Positions 10,860-20,392 of a DNA stretch of 33,390 bases are shown piece after piece. This stretch comes from Saprospiraceae bacterium (GTDB lineage Bacteria > Bacteroidota > Bacteroidia > Chitinophagales > Saprospiraceae), in contig JAHDCJ010000029.1 of NCBI GenBank assembly GCA_020629935.1, forward strand, positions 12,891-46,280. The letters are read 5' to 3'. The stretch's first letter is position 1; each line of letters begins with the position of its first letter. A program made the position numbers and the translations under genes. The notes beneath the pieces were generated by a model. That model worked only from the letters and a program-made list of their open reading frames with translations. It was not told where the DNA came from and ran no database searches.

Positions 10860-11033
10860 TGAAAGTCAATTTTTGTGTTTCAAACTAATAACTGACAAAA
10901 TTCATCATTTTTTATTTAAAAAGTGTTAATTATTATTTAAAACTTTTAAATTCGATTCTATTACATCCATATAACATTTTACTCCCATTAAAAGATTTTG
11001 TACTTTAGAGAATAAATAAACCTAAAACGACTT

Positions 11034-11465
11034 ATGGACGATCGGGAATATAGAGACAAATCTTATCTGAAATCATCCGCTCATTATGATCAGGCGGCTA
11101 AACGAGTAAAAGAAATCAAATCGTATTATAAAGAATTAGGTTCGTTCGTTTCTGTTTCTATTTTTCTATTAATCATCAACTATTTTACCACAAGCTATTT
11201 TTGGGCAGTCTTCCCGATTGCTGCCATGCTAATTTCTGTCGTGAGCAAACACATTAAAGTATTCGGTTTTCCTTTTTTCGGCACCTTAAGCAAAGAGTGG
11301 GAAGAAAAAAAATTAGAAGAAGAAATCCAACGCTTAGAAGATAAAGATGAAGTAGCCAATTGGTTAAAAAATCGAAAACGTTCTTATTTAGATTTAGACG
11401 AACAAGTAGAAATTCCTGAAAAAGAATTTGATGTGCAGAAAGAACGGTACAAAGATTTACTATAA
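11034..11465 (+). CDS. 2TM-domain-like small membrane protein
   Basis: N-terminal helix AAKRVKEIKSYYKELGSFVSVSIFLLIINYFTTSYFWAVFPIAAMLISVVSKHIKVF, typical two-TM pattern, followed by a charged tail. Confidence 0.7.
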   Translation: MDDREYRDKSYLKSSAHYDQAAKRVKEIKSYYKELGSFVSVSIFLLIINYFTTSYFWAVFPIAAMLISVVSKHIKVFGFPFFGTLSKEWEEKKLEEEIQRLEDKDEVANWLKNRKRSYLDLDEQVEIPEKEFDVQKERYKDLL

Positions 11466-11472
11466 TCTTGTT

Positions 11473-14400
11473 TTACACCACCTCAATCGAACTAAATCCT
11501 CCTCCCCTTTTGATTACTCGGATTTGACTAGGAATGCGTTCTTTCAATTGTTCGACATGTGAAATTACGCCAATCATTTTCCCATCAGATTGTAATGATT
11601 CTAAAGTATGAATGGCTAAATCTAATGCGTTATTATCTAAAGTACCAAAGCCTTCATCGATGAATAAAGATCGAATTTGTGCGTTCTTTCCTGCCAAATC
11701 TGATAGCCCTAATGCTAATGCTAAACTGACTAAAAAACTTTCTCCTCCCGACAAGGTATTCATAGATCGAGCATGATTGGCTTGATAGGTGTCAATAATC
11801 TCTAATGCCAAATCGGTTTCCTTTTTCTTGCTGATATAATATCGTCCATTATCTAATTTCCCAAGATGTTTATTGGCCAAAGCGACTAATTTCCTTAGGG
11901 TTAATCCTTGGGCAAAAATTCTAAATTTTTGTCCTTTTGCAGAACCAATAACTTCATTAAGTTTTGCCCAACGGCTCAATTCTTTTTCTTGTTTTTCTAT
12001 TTCTTTAAACAAGACCTCTCCTTCTTTTTTTCGTTTAGCATTATCCTCCAATTGTTGACGGAGAGCGCCTAAATCTTTTAAATATTGATCTTGCAATTTT
12101 ACAAAATTTGTTCTTTCCAATTGTAGTTCTGCTAATGGCTTTTTAGTTTTCGAAGTAGAGTGATGCGATGCTAATTCTTTTTTCAATAATCGAATACGAT
12201 CATTAATTTCAATAAATTGTTCTTCTAATTTTTTATTTTGTTTTTGAATTTCTTCCAACTCTGTAACTTCAATTATTGATTTTTTGACAAGAATTAATTG
12301 ACTAAATCCAGCCGCCACAACTTGAGATTGAAGTGCTTGTTCTAACTCCTTTATTTCTTTTTCATAGGATAAAATCATTTGATTCCTTTCCGTAACTGCA
12401 GAAATTATTTTGGCAATATCTACTTCCAATTCTTGTACTTGCTTTTCCAAAATCTCTGCCTTCTCTTCCCGCTGTTGTATAAAAAGAAACAAAGCTTCTC
12501 TTTCCGAAGTTGGATCTTTTTGTCCAAATAAATCGACACGTTGTTTCTTGATCTTTTGATAATCTTTTTTAGCTAAATCAAAGTCTTCCGCAGCAATAGT
12601 TAAACGGTTTTCCAAATCTTCAAACTGTTTAAAAATATAAGCCTTTTCTTGTCCCCGAAGTTCATAAGTTTGTTCTTTTTCTAGCAATAAATTTTCTTTC
12701 TTCGAAAAGGCTTCCGCTTTATTTAACAAAGCTTCTTGAATACTTCTACTTTTGCTTTCTTCATAAGTCAAATCGTACTTAGATAAGATGGCATTTAATT
12801 CTTTTATCTCTGATTGATAGGTGGTATCAATACGGACAAACTCTACAGAGGCTTCTTCCAATTCTTTAATAGCTTGTCCAATGCTTTCCTTTAAATATTC
12901 ACATTGAAACGTCATTTCGTTTTGTTGACTAAGCGCCTTTTCTTTCGCATCAAAAACTTCATCAATTTTCCAAATTCTCGCTTGGTCTGCTTGAATCCAA
13001 TTTTCTAAATTGGCCATCCTTTGAAATAACAAATCGGGTCTATTAATTAAATCTGCGGCATCAGTAGACGGCAATAGTCGCAAAAAATCTCGATCAAAAC
13101 CGATCAATATTTCTTCCACATTATCTTTTTTAATTTTCACTTCTTCAAACCGCAATTCTACGCCTCGTTGCGCTTCTCTTTTTTGTTGAATCTTCTCTTT
13201 TAATCGATCAATCTGTTTTGTTGTTTTATCTCTATCTTTTTCTGCCAATTTCAAAGCGGTATCATCGTGGGTTTGGCTTAAGTCATGATGTACAGAGCCG
13301 CATAGAGGACAAGCTTGTCCTTCTTTTAAATTGGCACGTTGTTTATCAAAATTGGCCGATCGTAAACAAGCTTCTACCAATGCTTGTCGAGCTCGGAGTT
13401 CAAGATCAAGCGGATCACGTTGTTCATTTAAAGTTAGGATTTCCATATCTAATCCCACCAAGCGATTTTCAAGGCCTTCGAGTTCTTCATCCAACTGATC
13501 AAAATGCTCCATTTGTTTTTTGTAATTACCAGTAACTTCCAGTAAATTACTCAAATCGGCCAACTGCTGTTTAAAGGCTTCTTGTCGTTGATTTAAAAAC
13601 AATTTGATCTCTTGCGCATCAGAAGATTTTATTTGACTTGGGACTAAAATCTTGAGTTCATTTTCCTTTTGTGCCAAATAGGTTTTCAACTTTTTTAAAT
13701 GCGATTCTTTATCTTTGATTTCATTTTCAATATGTACTTTACGCGCTCTTTTTTCCTTTTCCACTTGTGCACGTTTACGAGAAAGATCGCCTTGTTCTAA
13801 AATCTTATTAAATCGAGATTTTAGCTCTGGCAATTCACCAGCAAGGCTTTTATAATGTTTAGAAGAACTAAGCCATTCCTTCAAATTTACAATTGCTTTT
13901 TCTATCGTATTTAAATCTGAAGAAATTCGGCTGTAAACTAATTTCTCTTCTTTAACCTTTAGTTTTAGATCATCTAATACCTTTTTCTTTTGTCTCAATG
14001 GATTTTCTAAACCTTGCAAATCCTGATCTAGCCGAACCACGTTTTCAATCACCTCCAATTGCTTCGCTAAATCATCCTTTAAATTAGATACTTCCAGTTG
14101 AATTTCATCAAATTCTTTTTGCTTAGTTGCTTGATTTTCTTTCTTCGATTTTTCTGTAATATTTAAAGCATCAAGTCCTTCCTGATGCTGTTTTAAGGAA
14201 ATTTGAATTTTATCAATTTCATTCAATTGAGGTAAAAACTGAACGGCTTGCTGATGTTTTTCTAGGCGTAAAAGCATCGGTTTCATCGCTGCTTTTTTAT
14301 CTTCTGCTACACCTAAATTTCCTTCTTCTTTTTTTAGTCGAACAGATAAATCATTTCCTTTTTCTAGCCATTGGATAAGCAGCACCGTTTCATCCAATTG

Positions 14401-15105
14401 TTTTTTTAGGTTTGTATTTTTTTCAGATAACGCTGCTCGATTTTGGACAAGCAAAGCCTCTTGCTCTGGATTTAAAATTTGGAGATGCACCAATTCTTTT
14501 TCCAGTTCTTTTAATCGCTCCGATTCCAATTTATGACGATCAAAAGCAGCTTTGGAAATTTTGGTATACTCTTCCCTCCCAGTAATACTTTCTAATAATT
14601 CACTTCGATCTTTTTCTTTCGCTTTTAGAAAAGCAGCAAAGTCTCCTTGAGAGAGCAATACTGATCGACAAAAACGTTCATAATTTAACCCTGTGAGTTC
14701 GGCGATTTTATGATCAATATCCGCAATCTTTTTCGCTATGATCGGATTCGTATCTCCATCTAATTGAGCTAATTCTCTTTCGGGTGCTTTAATATTTCCA
14801 TCTACTTTTTTATACGCTCTAGAAATACTCCACTTCGCTCGGTAATGAATCGATTTCACTTCAAATTCTACCTCGGCATAACTTTCTATTGCTCCATAGG
14901 ACATTACTTCTTTGACTTCTTTATTTCGATGTACTTTGCCATAAAGTGCCAAGGTTAGTGCATCTAATATGGTCGTCTTTCCAGCTCCTGTATCACCAGT
15001 AATTGCAAAGAGTCCTGTTTCTTTCAACGGACTTTCATCAAAAGCAATCACTTGTTCAAGACGTAATGAATTTAAATTTTTAATACGAACCTTTAAAATT
15101 TTCAT
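11473..15105 (-). CDS. sbcC: Exonuclease SbcC (SMC-like ATPase, Rad50 family)
   Basis: Walker A (ITGDTGAGKTTILDALTLALYGK), long coiled coil with zinc hook CPLCG, signature LSGGESFLVSLALALGLSDLAG, Walker B LFIDEGFGTLD. Confidence 0.96.
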   Translation of the reverse strand: MKILKVRIKNLNSLRLEQVIAFDESPLKETGLFAITGDTGAGKTTILDALTLALYGKVHRNKEVKEVMSYGAIESYAEVEFEVKSIHYRAKWSISRAYKKVDGNIKAPERELAQLDGDTNPIIAKKIADIDHKIAELTGLNYERFCRSVLLSQGDFAAFLKAKEKDRSELLESITGREEYTKISKAAFDRHKLESERLKELEKELVHLQILNPEQEALLVQNRAALSEKNTNLKKQLDETVLLIQWLEKGNDLSVRLKKEEGNLGVAEDKKAAMKPMLLRLEKHQQAVQFLPQLNEIDKIQISLKQHQEGLDALNITEKSKKENQATKQKEFDEIQLEVSNLKDDLAKQLEVIENVVRLDQDLQGLENPLRQKKKVLDDLKLKVKEEKLVYSRISSDLNTIEKAIVNLKEWLSSSKHYKSLAGELPELKSRFNKILEQGDLSRKRAQVEKEKRARKVHIENEIKDKESHLKKLKTYLAQKENELKILVPSQIKSSDAQEIKLFLNQRQEAFKQQLADLSNLLEVTGNYKKQMEHFDQLDEELEGLENRLVGLDMEILTLNEQRDPLDLELRARQALVEACLRSANFDKQRANLKEGQACPLCGSVHHDLSQTHDDTALKLAEKDRDKTTKQIDRLKEKIQQKREAQRGVELRFEEVKIKKDNVEEILIGFDRDFLRLLPSTDAADLINRPDLLFQRMANLENWIQADQARIWKIDEVFDAKEKALSQQNEMTFQCEYLKESIGQAIKELEEASVEFVRIDTTYQSEIKELNAILSKYDLTYEESKSRSIQEALLNKAEAFSKKENLLLEKEQTYELRGQEKAYIFKQFEDLENRLTIAAEDFDLAKKDYQKIKKQRVDLFGQKDPTSEREALFLFIQQREEKAEILEKQVQELEVDIAKIISAVTERNQMILSYEKEIKELEQALQSQVVAAGFSQLILVKKSIIEVTELEEIQKQNKKLEEQFIEINDRIRLLKKELASHHSTSKTKKPLAELQLERTNFVKLQDQYLKDLGALRQQLEDNAKRKKEGEVLFKEIEKQEKELSRWAKLNEVIGSAKGQKFRIFAQGLTLRKLVALANKHLGKLDNGRYYISKKKETDLALEIIDTYQANHARSMNTLSGGESFLVSLALALGLSDLAGKNAQIRSLFIDEGFGTLDNNALDLAIHTLESLQSDGKMIGVISHVEQLKERIPSQIRVIKRGGGFSSIEVV

Positions 15106-16352
15106 TGTCCCTCCTCCTCTTTTTCATCAATCCAACTCAATAATTCCTTAAAGGTCTTTTGTAAGTCTTTCATTTCCTTGGGCGCTTCACCTAATGATTC
15201 ACATTTCCGCTTAAATACTTCTTCTACTGATAAATCATCAAGGTCTACCTCTAAGATTTGTTCATCCAATGCCTTATAATTTCCTTGGGTTCTAATCTTC
15301 AATAATTCTAATGGGAGTTCTTTAGAAAAGCTACGCAACTGCCGATCAAGATCTGGAATAATTTGTTCGGTTTTGACCAATACATCAACCCAAGCATAAT
15401 CTTCTTTTTCTTCGGCGGGAATAGCTTCTAATTTTTTTTGTACACTTTCTAAATCCCCTTCTAAGCGAATCAACTTTCTAAATACAGGAATGGGTAATAA
15501 TTCAATTTCCCCTTTTATTTTTCCATTTTCAAAATGAACCAAGTTCACTACCTTTTGATCTTTTATTTCACTAAAGTCAAGCGGTATAATTGAACCTGAA
15601 TATCGAATATGAGGAAGCTGAGAATCTAACATTTGAGGTCGGTGCAAATGCCCCAACGCCACATAATCAAAAATAGCTGGAAATTGCTCAGCCTCAATAG
15701 TATCAAATAAACCAATATGAATCCGATTTAATCGACCCGCTGCGCGTGTTCCTCCAGTAGCAAATAAATGCCCCGTAGCAATCAATGGAACTTTATCCTT
15801 TTGAAACGGCGCTACTAATTCCGCCATTTTTAAATAATGATTTGTAATGCCATCTCGTATCGATTGCTGTCGATCTTCAAACGATTGTCCTGCTACACTT
15901 CCTCGGATATCTTGATCTCTTAAAAAAGGAACCGCAGCAATTACAGCCTCCAATTTTTTCTCTTTATTATACAATGGAATCAACTCATCTTCATAATTTC
16001 CAGTGAAAGCACCACGCACATGAATGGTGATGTCCATTTCACTTTCGCTCATTATTGCAAGTAAGTCTTCTGTAGCTTCAAGCATAGAAGGCGAATCATG
16101 GTTTCCCCCAACAATGACTACATGACGACAAGAGGTATGAATAAGTCGGCCTAAAAACCGATAATATTGTTTACGGGCAAAATTGGGCGGGTTAGCGACA
16201 TCAAACACATCACCTGCAATAATAAGTACATCAACTTCCTCCTTTTCAATTTGGTTTAATATCCAATTTAAGGCTTGTTCATGTTCTCTTGCCCGATCAT
16301 TGTATAGAAATTTTTGGCCTAAATGCCAGTCGGCGGTATGCAGTAACTTCAA
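15102..16352 (-). CDS. sbcD: Exonuclease SbcD (Mre11-type nuclease)
   Basis: MKLLHTADWHLGQKF, IIAGDVFDVANPP, VGGNHDSP, ATGHLF, ALGHLHRPQ: metallophosphoesterase motifs. ATGA overlap with sbcC. Confidence 0.96.
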   Translation of the reverse strand: MKLLHTADWHLGQKFLYNDRAREHEQALNWILNQIEKEEVDVLIIAGDVFDVANPPNFARKQYYRFLGRLIHTSCRHVVIVGGNHDSPSMLEATEDLLAIMSESEMDITIHVRGAFTGNYEDELIPLYNKEKKLEAVIAAVPFLRDQDIRGSVAGQSFEDRQQSIRDGITNHYLKMAELVAPFQKDKVPLIATGHLFATGGTRAAGRLNRIHIGLFDTIEAEQFPAIFDYVALGHLHRPQMLDSQLPHIRYSGSIIPLDFSEIKDQKVVNLVHFENGKIKGEIELLPIPVFRKLIRLEGDLESVQKKLEAIPAEEKEDYAWVDVLVKTEQIIPDLDRQLRSFSKELPLELLKIRTQGNYKALDEQILEVDLDDLSVEEVFKRKCESLGEAPKEMKDLQKTFKELLSWIDEKEEEGQ

Positions 16353-16504
16353 AACGAAATATCATCAAATAAATGTCAAAATCGACTTCAAGTCAATAAT
16401 ATCAATTTTTTGATTAAAAAAAAAATTTTGATGTTTTTTTTGATCGAATCCTATCTATAAACATCAAGAATTAATAAATTTACACGGAAAAGCAAGTAAA
16501 GGAC

Positions 16505-18097
16505 ATGTCCAAAAAAGAAGAATCGCAGGCTGGGTTGTTTTCAAAAATAAAGAAGATATTCTTTAAAACGGAATTGGTGCATTATAGTAGTGATGATCTT
16601 GTCACCCAAATTTCGATCAATAATGCGATGGAAGTGAAAGAGATTTTGCAATGGGGAGTTGATCCTAATGCATGTGATAATCTAGAACGATTACCTCTGT
16701 TTCAAGCTGCTTTGCGGAATCGCTGGGATATCATTCCAATTCTTTTGGAATATGGAGCGAAAATAGATGTACAAGATCAAGATGGGAACACCGCGTTAAT
16801 GCTTGCTTCGAAAAAGGGATGTGCAGATGCTGTTGAAGTTTTGATTACTTTAGGTTGTGATTATTTGATGGCAAATTATTCAGGAGAAACTGCGTATGAT
16901 CTAGCCCATAAAAATGGACATGATGCAGTAGTTAAAATCATCATCGAACGTAAAGATACTTTGCAAAAGATGATCGCCGTAAAGCGAGAAGATCAAGCTA
17001 AACAATACGCACAATCAGTAAACAAACAGCAAAATCAGGCGAAGTTAATTGATGAAAAATTAAAAGAGCAAGCTGCATTGGCGATGAAAGCGAATCAAAG
17101 TTTGCCTCAATTAGAACTTGAACAAAAGCGAATTGCTAAATTTTTAAAAGAAAAGGGAGTTAAAGAGAAGCAAAAAGATAATGCATTAGATCCACATCAA
17201 CTTTGGCTTTTAAAAAAAGAACTATTAGTGCCGCATGCGAGTGATGAGGAAGCCTTTTTTCAAGCGATTCTTTTAAAACATCAAAAAGCTTTTCATGCTT
17301 TTTTAGATCAAAATATAAAACTAAACTTTTCTTCTACTACGCATAAAATTACTCCATTGGTCCAAGCGATTCGCAATAATGATCTTGCGTTTACTAATAA
17401 ATTATTAGAATCGGGTGCGGCAGTCGATTTTGTAGAATTCGGAATGTCTCCATTAATGGAAGCCGTTCAAATTCAATCGCTCCCATTGGTTCGTCGAATG
17501 ATTAATGCAAAAGCAAACATTAATCTAATAGCACAAGAAAAAACGCCTTTGATGATTGCTATTGAGCAAGGGAATATTGAGATCCTAGATTTACTCTTGA
17601 AAAATGGTGCGGATGTACATCTAGCTAGTACAAGTTTTTCTCCGATTACCTTGTTAATCATGGAAGATCAATTGCCCATGTTAGAGCGATTGAAAACACA
17701 TGAAATAGATTTGGAAAAAGAGTTTAAAGATCAAAGTCCGCTCGCTTGGGCGGTGATGCTGCATAAAACTTTAGCGATTCAAACCTTGATTAAAGCAGGG
17801 GTAAATATTAATCAAAAAAACAAGCAAGGAATTAGCCCTTTGATACAAGCCATACTCAGTGGAAAAAATGAAATTGTAAAATTATTATTGGAATTAGGTG
17901 CTGATCCCAATGCGGCCAATCCGCTTGGTCGAACCCCTTTAATGTTGGCTGCTATGGAGAACAAAGCTTACCTAGTCAAAATATTATTACAGCATAAAGC
18001 TGACCCAATGATTAAAGATAATGAAGGAAGAACAGCAATGGATATTGCAAGAATTTATGCCCTTCAAGAAGATATAAAAAATCTTTTATTTGAATAA
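16505..18097 (+). CDS. Cytosolic ankyrin-repeat protein with two ankyrin blocks split by a charged helical linker
   Basis: Repeated ankyrin consensus segments (DGNTALMLASKKGCADAVEVLITLGCD; GRTPLMLAAMENKAYLVKILLQHKADP). No signal peptide. Confidence 0.92.
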   Translation: MSKKEESQAGLFSKIKKIFFKTELVHYSSDDLVTQISINNAMEVKEILQWGVDPNACDNLERLPLFQAALRNRWDIIPILLEYGAKIDVQDQDGNTALMLASKKGCADAVEVLITLGCDYLMANYSGETAYDLAHKNGHDAVVKIIIERKDTLQKMIAVKREDQAKQYAQSVNKQQNQAKLIDEKLKEQAALAMKANQSLPQLELEQKRIAKFLKEKGVKEKQKDNALDPHQLWLLKKELLVPHASDEEAFFQAILLKHQKAFHAFLDQNIKLNFSSTTHKITPLVQAIRNNDLAFTNKLLESGAAVDFVEFGMSPLMEAVQIQSLPLVRRMINAKANINLIAQEKTPLMIAIEQGNIEILDLLLKNGADVHLASTSFSPITLLIMEDQLPMLERLKTHEIDLEKEFKDQSPLAWAVMLHKTLAIQTLIKAGVNINQKNKQGISPLIQAILSGKNEIVKLLLELGADPNAANPLGRTPLMLAAMENKAYLVKILLQHKADPMIKDNEGRTAMDIARIYALQEDIKNLLFE

Positions 18098-18136
18098 AAA
18101 AAGCCTATTTACGTGACATCATTTTCACATAAATAG
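18094..18136 (-). terminator. Rho-independent terminator for the minus-strand outer-membrane protein gene
   Basis: Arms CTATTTACGTGA (18105-18116) and TCACATAAATAG (18125-18136) pair 11/12. On the minus strand the hairpin is followed by GGCTTTTTTTATTC. Confidence 0.75.
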
Positions 18137-18162
18137 ACATTAAATTATAATCTTTTTTTTTA

Positions 18163-18768
18163 TTAGAATCGATAACCTACACTAGCAATTAATTGAGAAG
18201 GTCCAGAATCAAATCCACGTTGACCACCGAACAAATTAATGCCGTCTCCAAGCTTAGAAAGATTCCCTTCATATCGAACATCTATAGATATTTTTCCTAT
18301 ATCAACTCCAGCTCCAGCTTGAAAACCAAAATTGGTAGAATCAAAAAATGAAAGGTATTCTTCTTGGTTATCGACTTCGGTAAGATCTACATTTCGATCA
18401 AATTGCATACGTGCCATTGGCCCAACTAAAAACCGAAATTTAGAGACTTCAAAGCCTATTAACAAAGGAATATCCAGATCTTTCAAGGTACTAACAGTCA
18501 TCTCTGGTTGAATTAGAATTGGTCCTAAAGTAAAGCGCGTAAATATCCCGCCGTGAACGCCAAATCCCGCAGACTGCAATTGTTCATTTATGTTACCCTG
18601 ACCATCAGGAGTAGTATTTCGACCTGCAATAGGTCCATCAGATATCTTGGCACTTAATCCAGCTTTAACTCCTATTTTAAACACTTGAGCTTGCACAGAA
18701 GAAGCAAAGAATAATACACTAAATAAGACCAAAGATATTGTCACAAATTTCAAACTTGAATTTTTCAT
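18163..18768 (-). CDS. Outer-membrane beta-barrel protein (PorT-like)
   Basis: Signal peptide MKNSSLKFVTISLVLFSVLFFASSVQAQ, KIGVKAGLSAK, GFGVHGGIFTRF, terminal ASVGYRF. The track start 18792 is probably 8 codons too long. Confidence 0.82.
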   Translation of the reverse strand: MKNSSLKFVTISLVLFSVLFFASSVQAQVFKIGVKAGLSAKISDGPIAGRNTTPDGQGNINEQLQSAGFGVHGGIFTRFTLGPILIQPEMTVSTLKDLDIPLLIGFEVSKFRFLVGPMARMQFDRNVDLTEVDNQEEYLSFFDSTNFGFQAGAGVDIGKISIDVRYEGNLSKLGDGINLFGGQRGFDSGPSQLIASVGYRF

Positions 18769-18879
18769 ACTGCATAATTTTTGGATTAACAAATAAAGAT
18801 AGTTGTGTTAATTCTATAATCATGCCATTCTAAGTTTTAAGGGTGGATTTTACAAAAGTTGGACAAATAAAAAATGGGA

Positions 18880-19203
18880 TTAGGCACGCATGCCAACAGG
18901 CTCTTTCAAAGAGCTGAAATGAAAATTATGGATTTGCCATACATCCGTAGGACGTGTGTATACAAAGTTAAATTGAATCGAAACCAATTCAAATTCTAAC
19001 ACATATATACATTTGATAAACAACTCCTCAATCTTTTTTATCTCAAGTAGTTTTTGTTTAACAAATAGACCAGTAGCCCCTTCAAATGTTTTGAGAAGGT
19101 ACTTCATTTTTTCTACCAAATTTTCGGGTGATAATAAACCGTCGCGCGAATGGGAATTTACTAATTCCGCAGCTAGCGCATACTCAATTTTCTGCAAACT
19201 CAT
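18880..19203 (-). CDS. Hypothetical protein, possibly NTF2-like fold
   Basis: 107 aa ORF from ATG, C-terminal pattern FNFVYTRPTDVWQIHNFHF resembles NTF2-like strand ends. Family unassigned. Confidence 0.5.
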   Translation of the reverse strand: MSLQKIEYALAAELVNSHSRDGLLSPENLVEKMKYLLKTFEGATGLFVKQKLLEIKKIEELFIKCIYVLEFELVSIQFNFVYTRPTDVWQIHNFHFSSLKEPVGMRA

Positions 19204-19428
19204 CGTATTTTTATTGAAGTTATAATGTCCTTCAATTTATCTGGAAATTGTACGAGTTAATTCATGCAGTTAGTTTATGGATTTTGAATAGTTTTTAATT
19301 AGCTTTGAAACAAATATTTGCTCAAATAGCTTCTTATATCTTCATTTAACGTGTACTTTCTTCATTTGTTATAATTTTCTTATTTTTTTTTGCATTTTTA
19401 TTTATTCCATACAAGAAAACTTTATACT

Positions 19429-20325
19429 ATGCGATTTCATTCCTTTTCTTTTCTAGTCATTATACTTTTGCTGTTTTTTACTGGATGTAAATCAGACGTA
19501 TCAAAGACCAATACGGCTACAAATGATTCCAATACTACTTCACCAAAGGTAAAGACAAACCAAGAAACTCCACAATATAGTAGTCTAGCGAATGCGCTAA
19601 AAAATCCGAAAGAAGCTTTTATTCTTAAGCTAAATAATCAAAAACTAAATGAATTACCCACGGATTTAACTCAATTATCTAATCTTCAATTTCTATCATT
19701 GAAAGGGAATAATTTAAGTGAGCTTCCTGATTTCATTAAACAATTCAAACAATTAAAATACTTAAGTCTCGATGGGAATCAATTTACTGAAATTCCATCC
19801 ATCGTATATCAATTGCCTTCTCTTCGTACCTTAAGTTTAGATAACAATAAAATTTCTGAGATTCCTTCAGCCATACAATCACTTAGTAATTTACAAACCC
19901 TATACTTGGGCAGAAATCAATTGACTACCTTCCCTAATGAAGTATTAAGCTTGAAAAATTTGAATTACCTAAGTGTGAACGCCAACCAAATTCCTGATAT
20001 ACCAGAAACAATTAGCCAATTAGAAAACTTAAACACCCTTTTCGTTTGGCAAAATCAATTGGACCGAATACCTGAAAGTATTGGTGCATTAAAAGGACTT
20101 CAAAATTTTGATTGTTCAAATAACCAAATCACTTCTATTCCTGCTAGCCTTTTACAATGTAATAAACTTAGTCAATTAAATTTGAGTAATAATAAATTAA
20201 GCACCATTTCAGAAGATTTTTTTAAAGCCAATAATTTACAAAAGATCACTTTATCAAACAATCCAATTTCAAAAACTAAAATCAAAACCCTCCAAGAAAA
20301 ATATGGGAATAAACTTCAATGGTAA
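19429..20325 (+). CDS. Leucine-rich-repeat lipoprotein
   Basis: Signal MRFHSFSFLVIILLLFFTGC (lipobox FTGC), then consecutive 23-residue LRRs (LSNLQFLSLKGNNLSELPDFIKQ...). The track start at 19390 is a TTG 13 codons upstream. Confidence 0.9.
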   Translation: MRFHSFSFLVIILLLFFTGCKSDVSKTNTATNDSNTTSPKVKTNQETPQYSSLANALKNPKEAFILKLNNQKLNELPTDLTQLSNLQFLSLKGNNLSELPDFIKQFKQLKYLSLDGNQFTEIPSIVYQLPSLRTLSLDNNKISEIPSAIQSLSNLQTLYLGRNQLTTFPNEVLSLKNLNYLSVNANQIPDIPETISQLENLNTLFVWQNQLDRIPESIGALKGLQNFDCSNNQITSIPASLLQCNKLSQLNLSNNKLSTISEDFFKANNLQKITLSNNPISKTKIKTLQEKYGNKLQW

Positions 20326-20392
20326 TTTTTTACCCACCAATTTAGAAATAAATTGCATCTTTTAAATAATTGTATCACGAAACGCCAGAAAT

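Noticed and set aside
11473-16352. SbcCD considered as part of a defence island
   Set aside because: Motifs are those of housekeeping SbcCD with zinc hook; no restriction, Abi, toxin or other defence genes adjoin.
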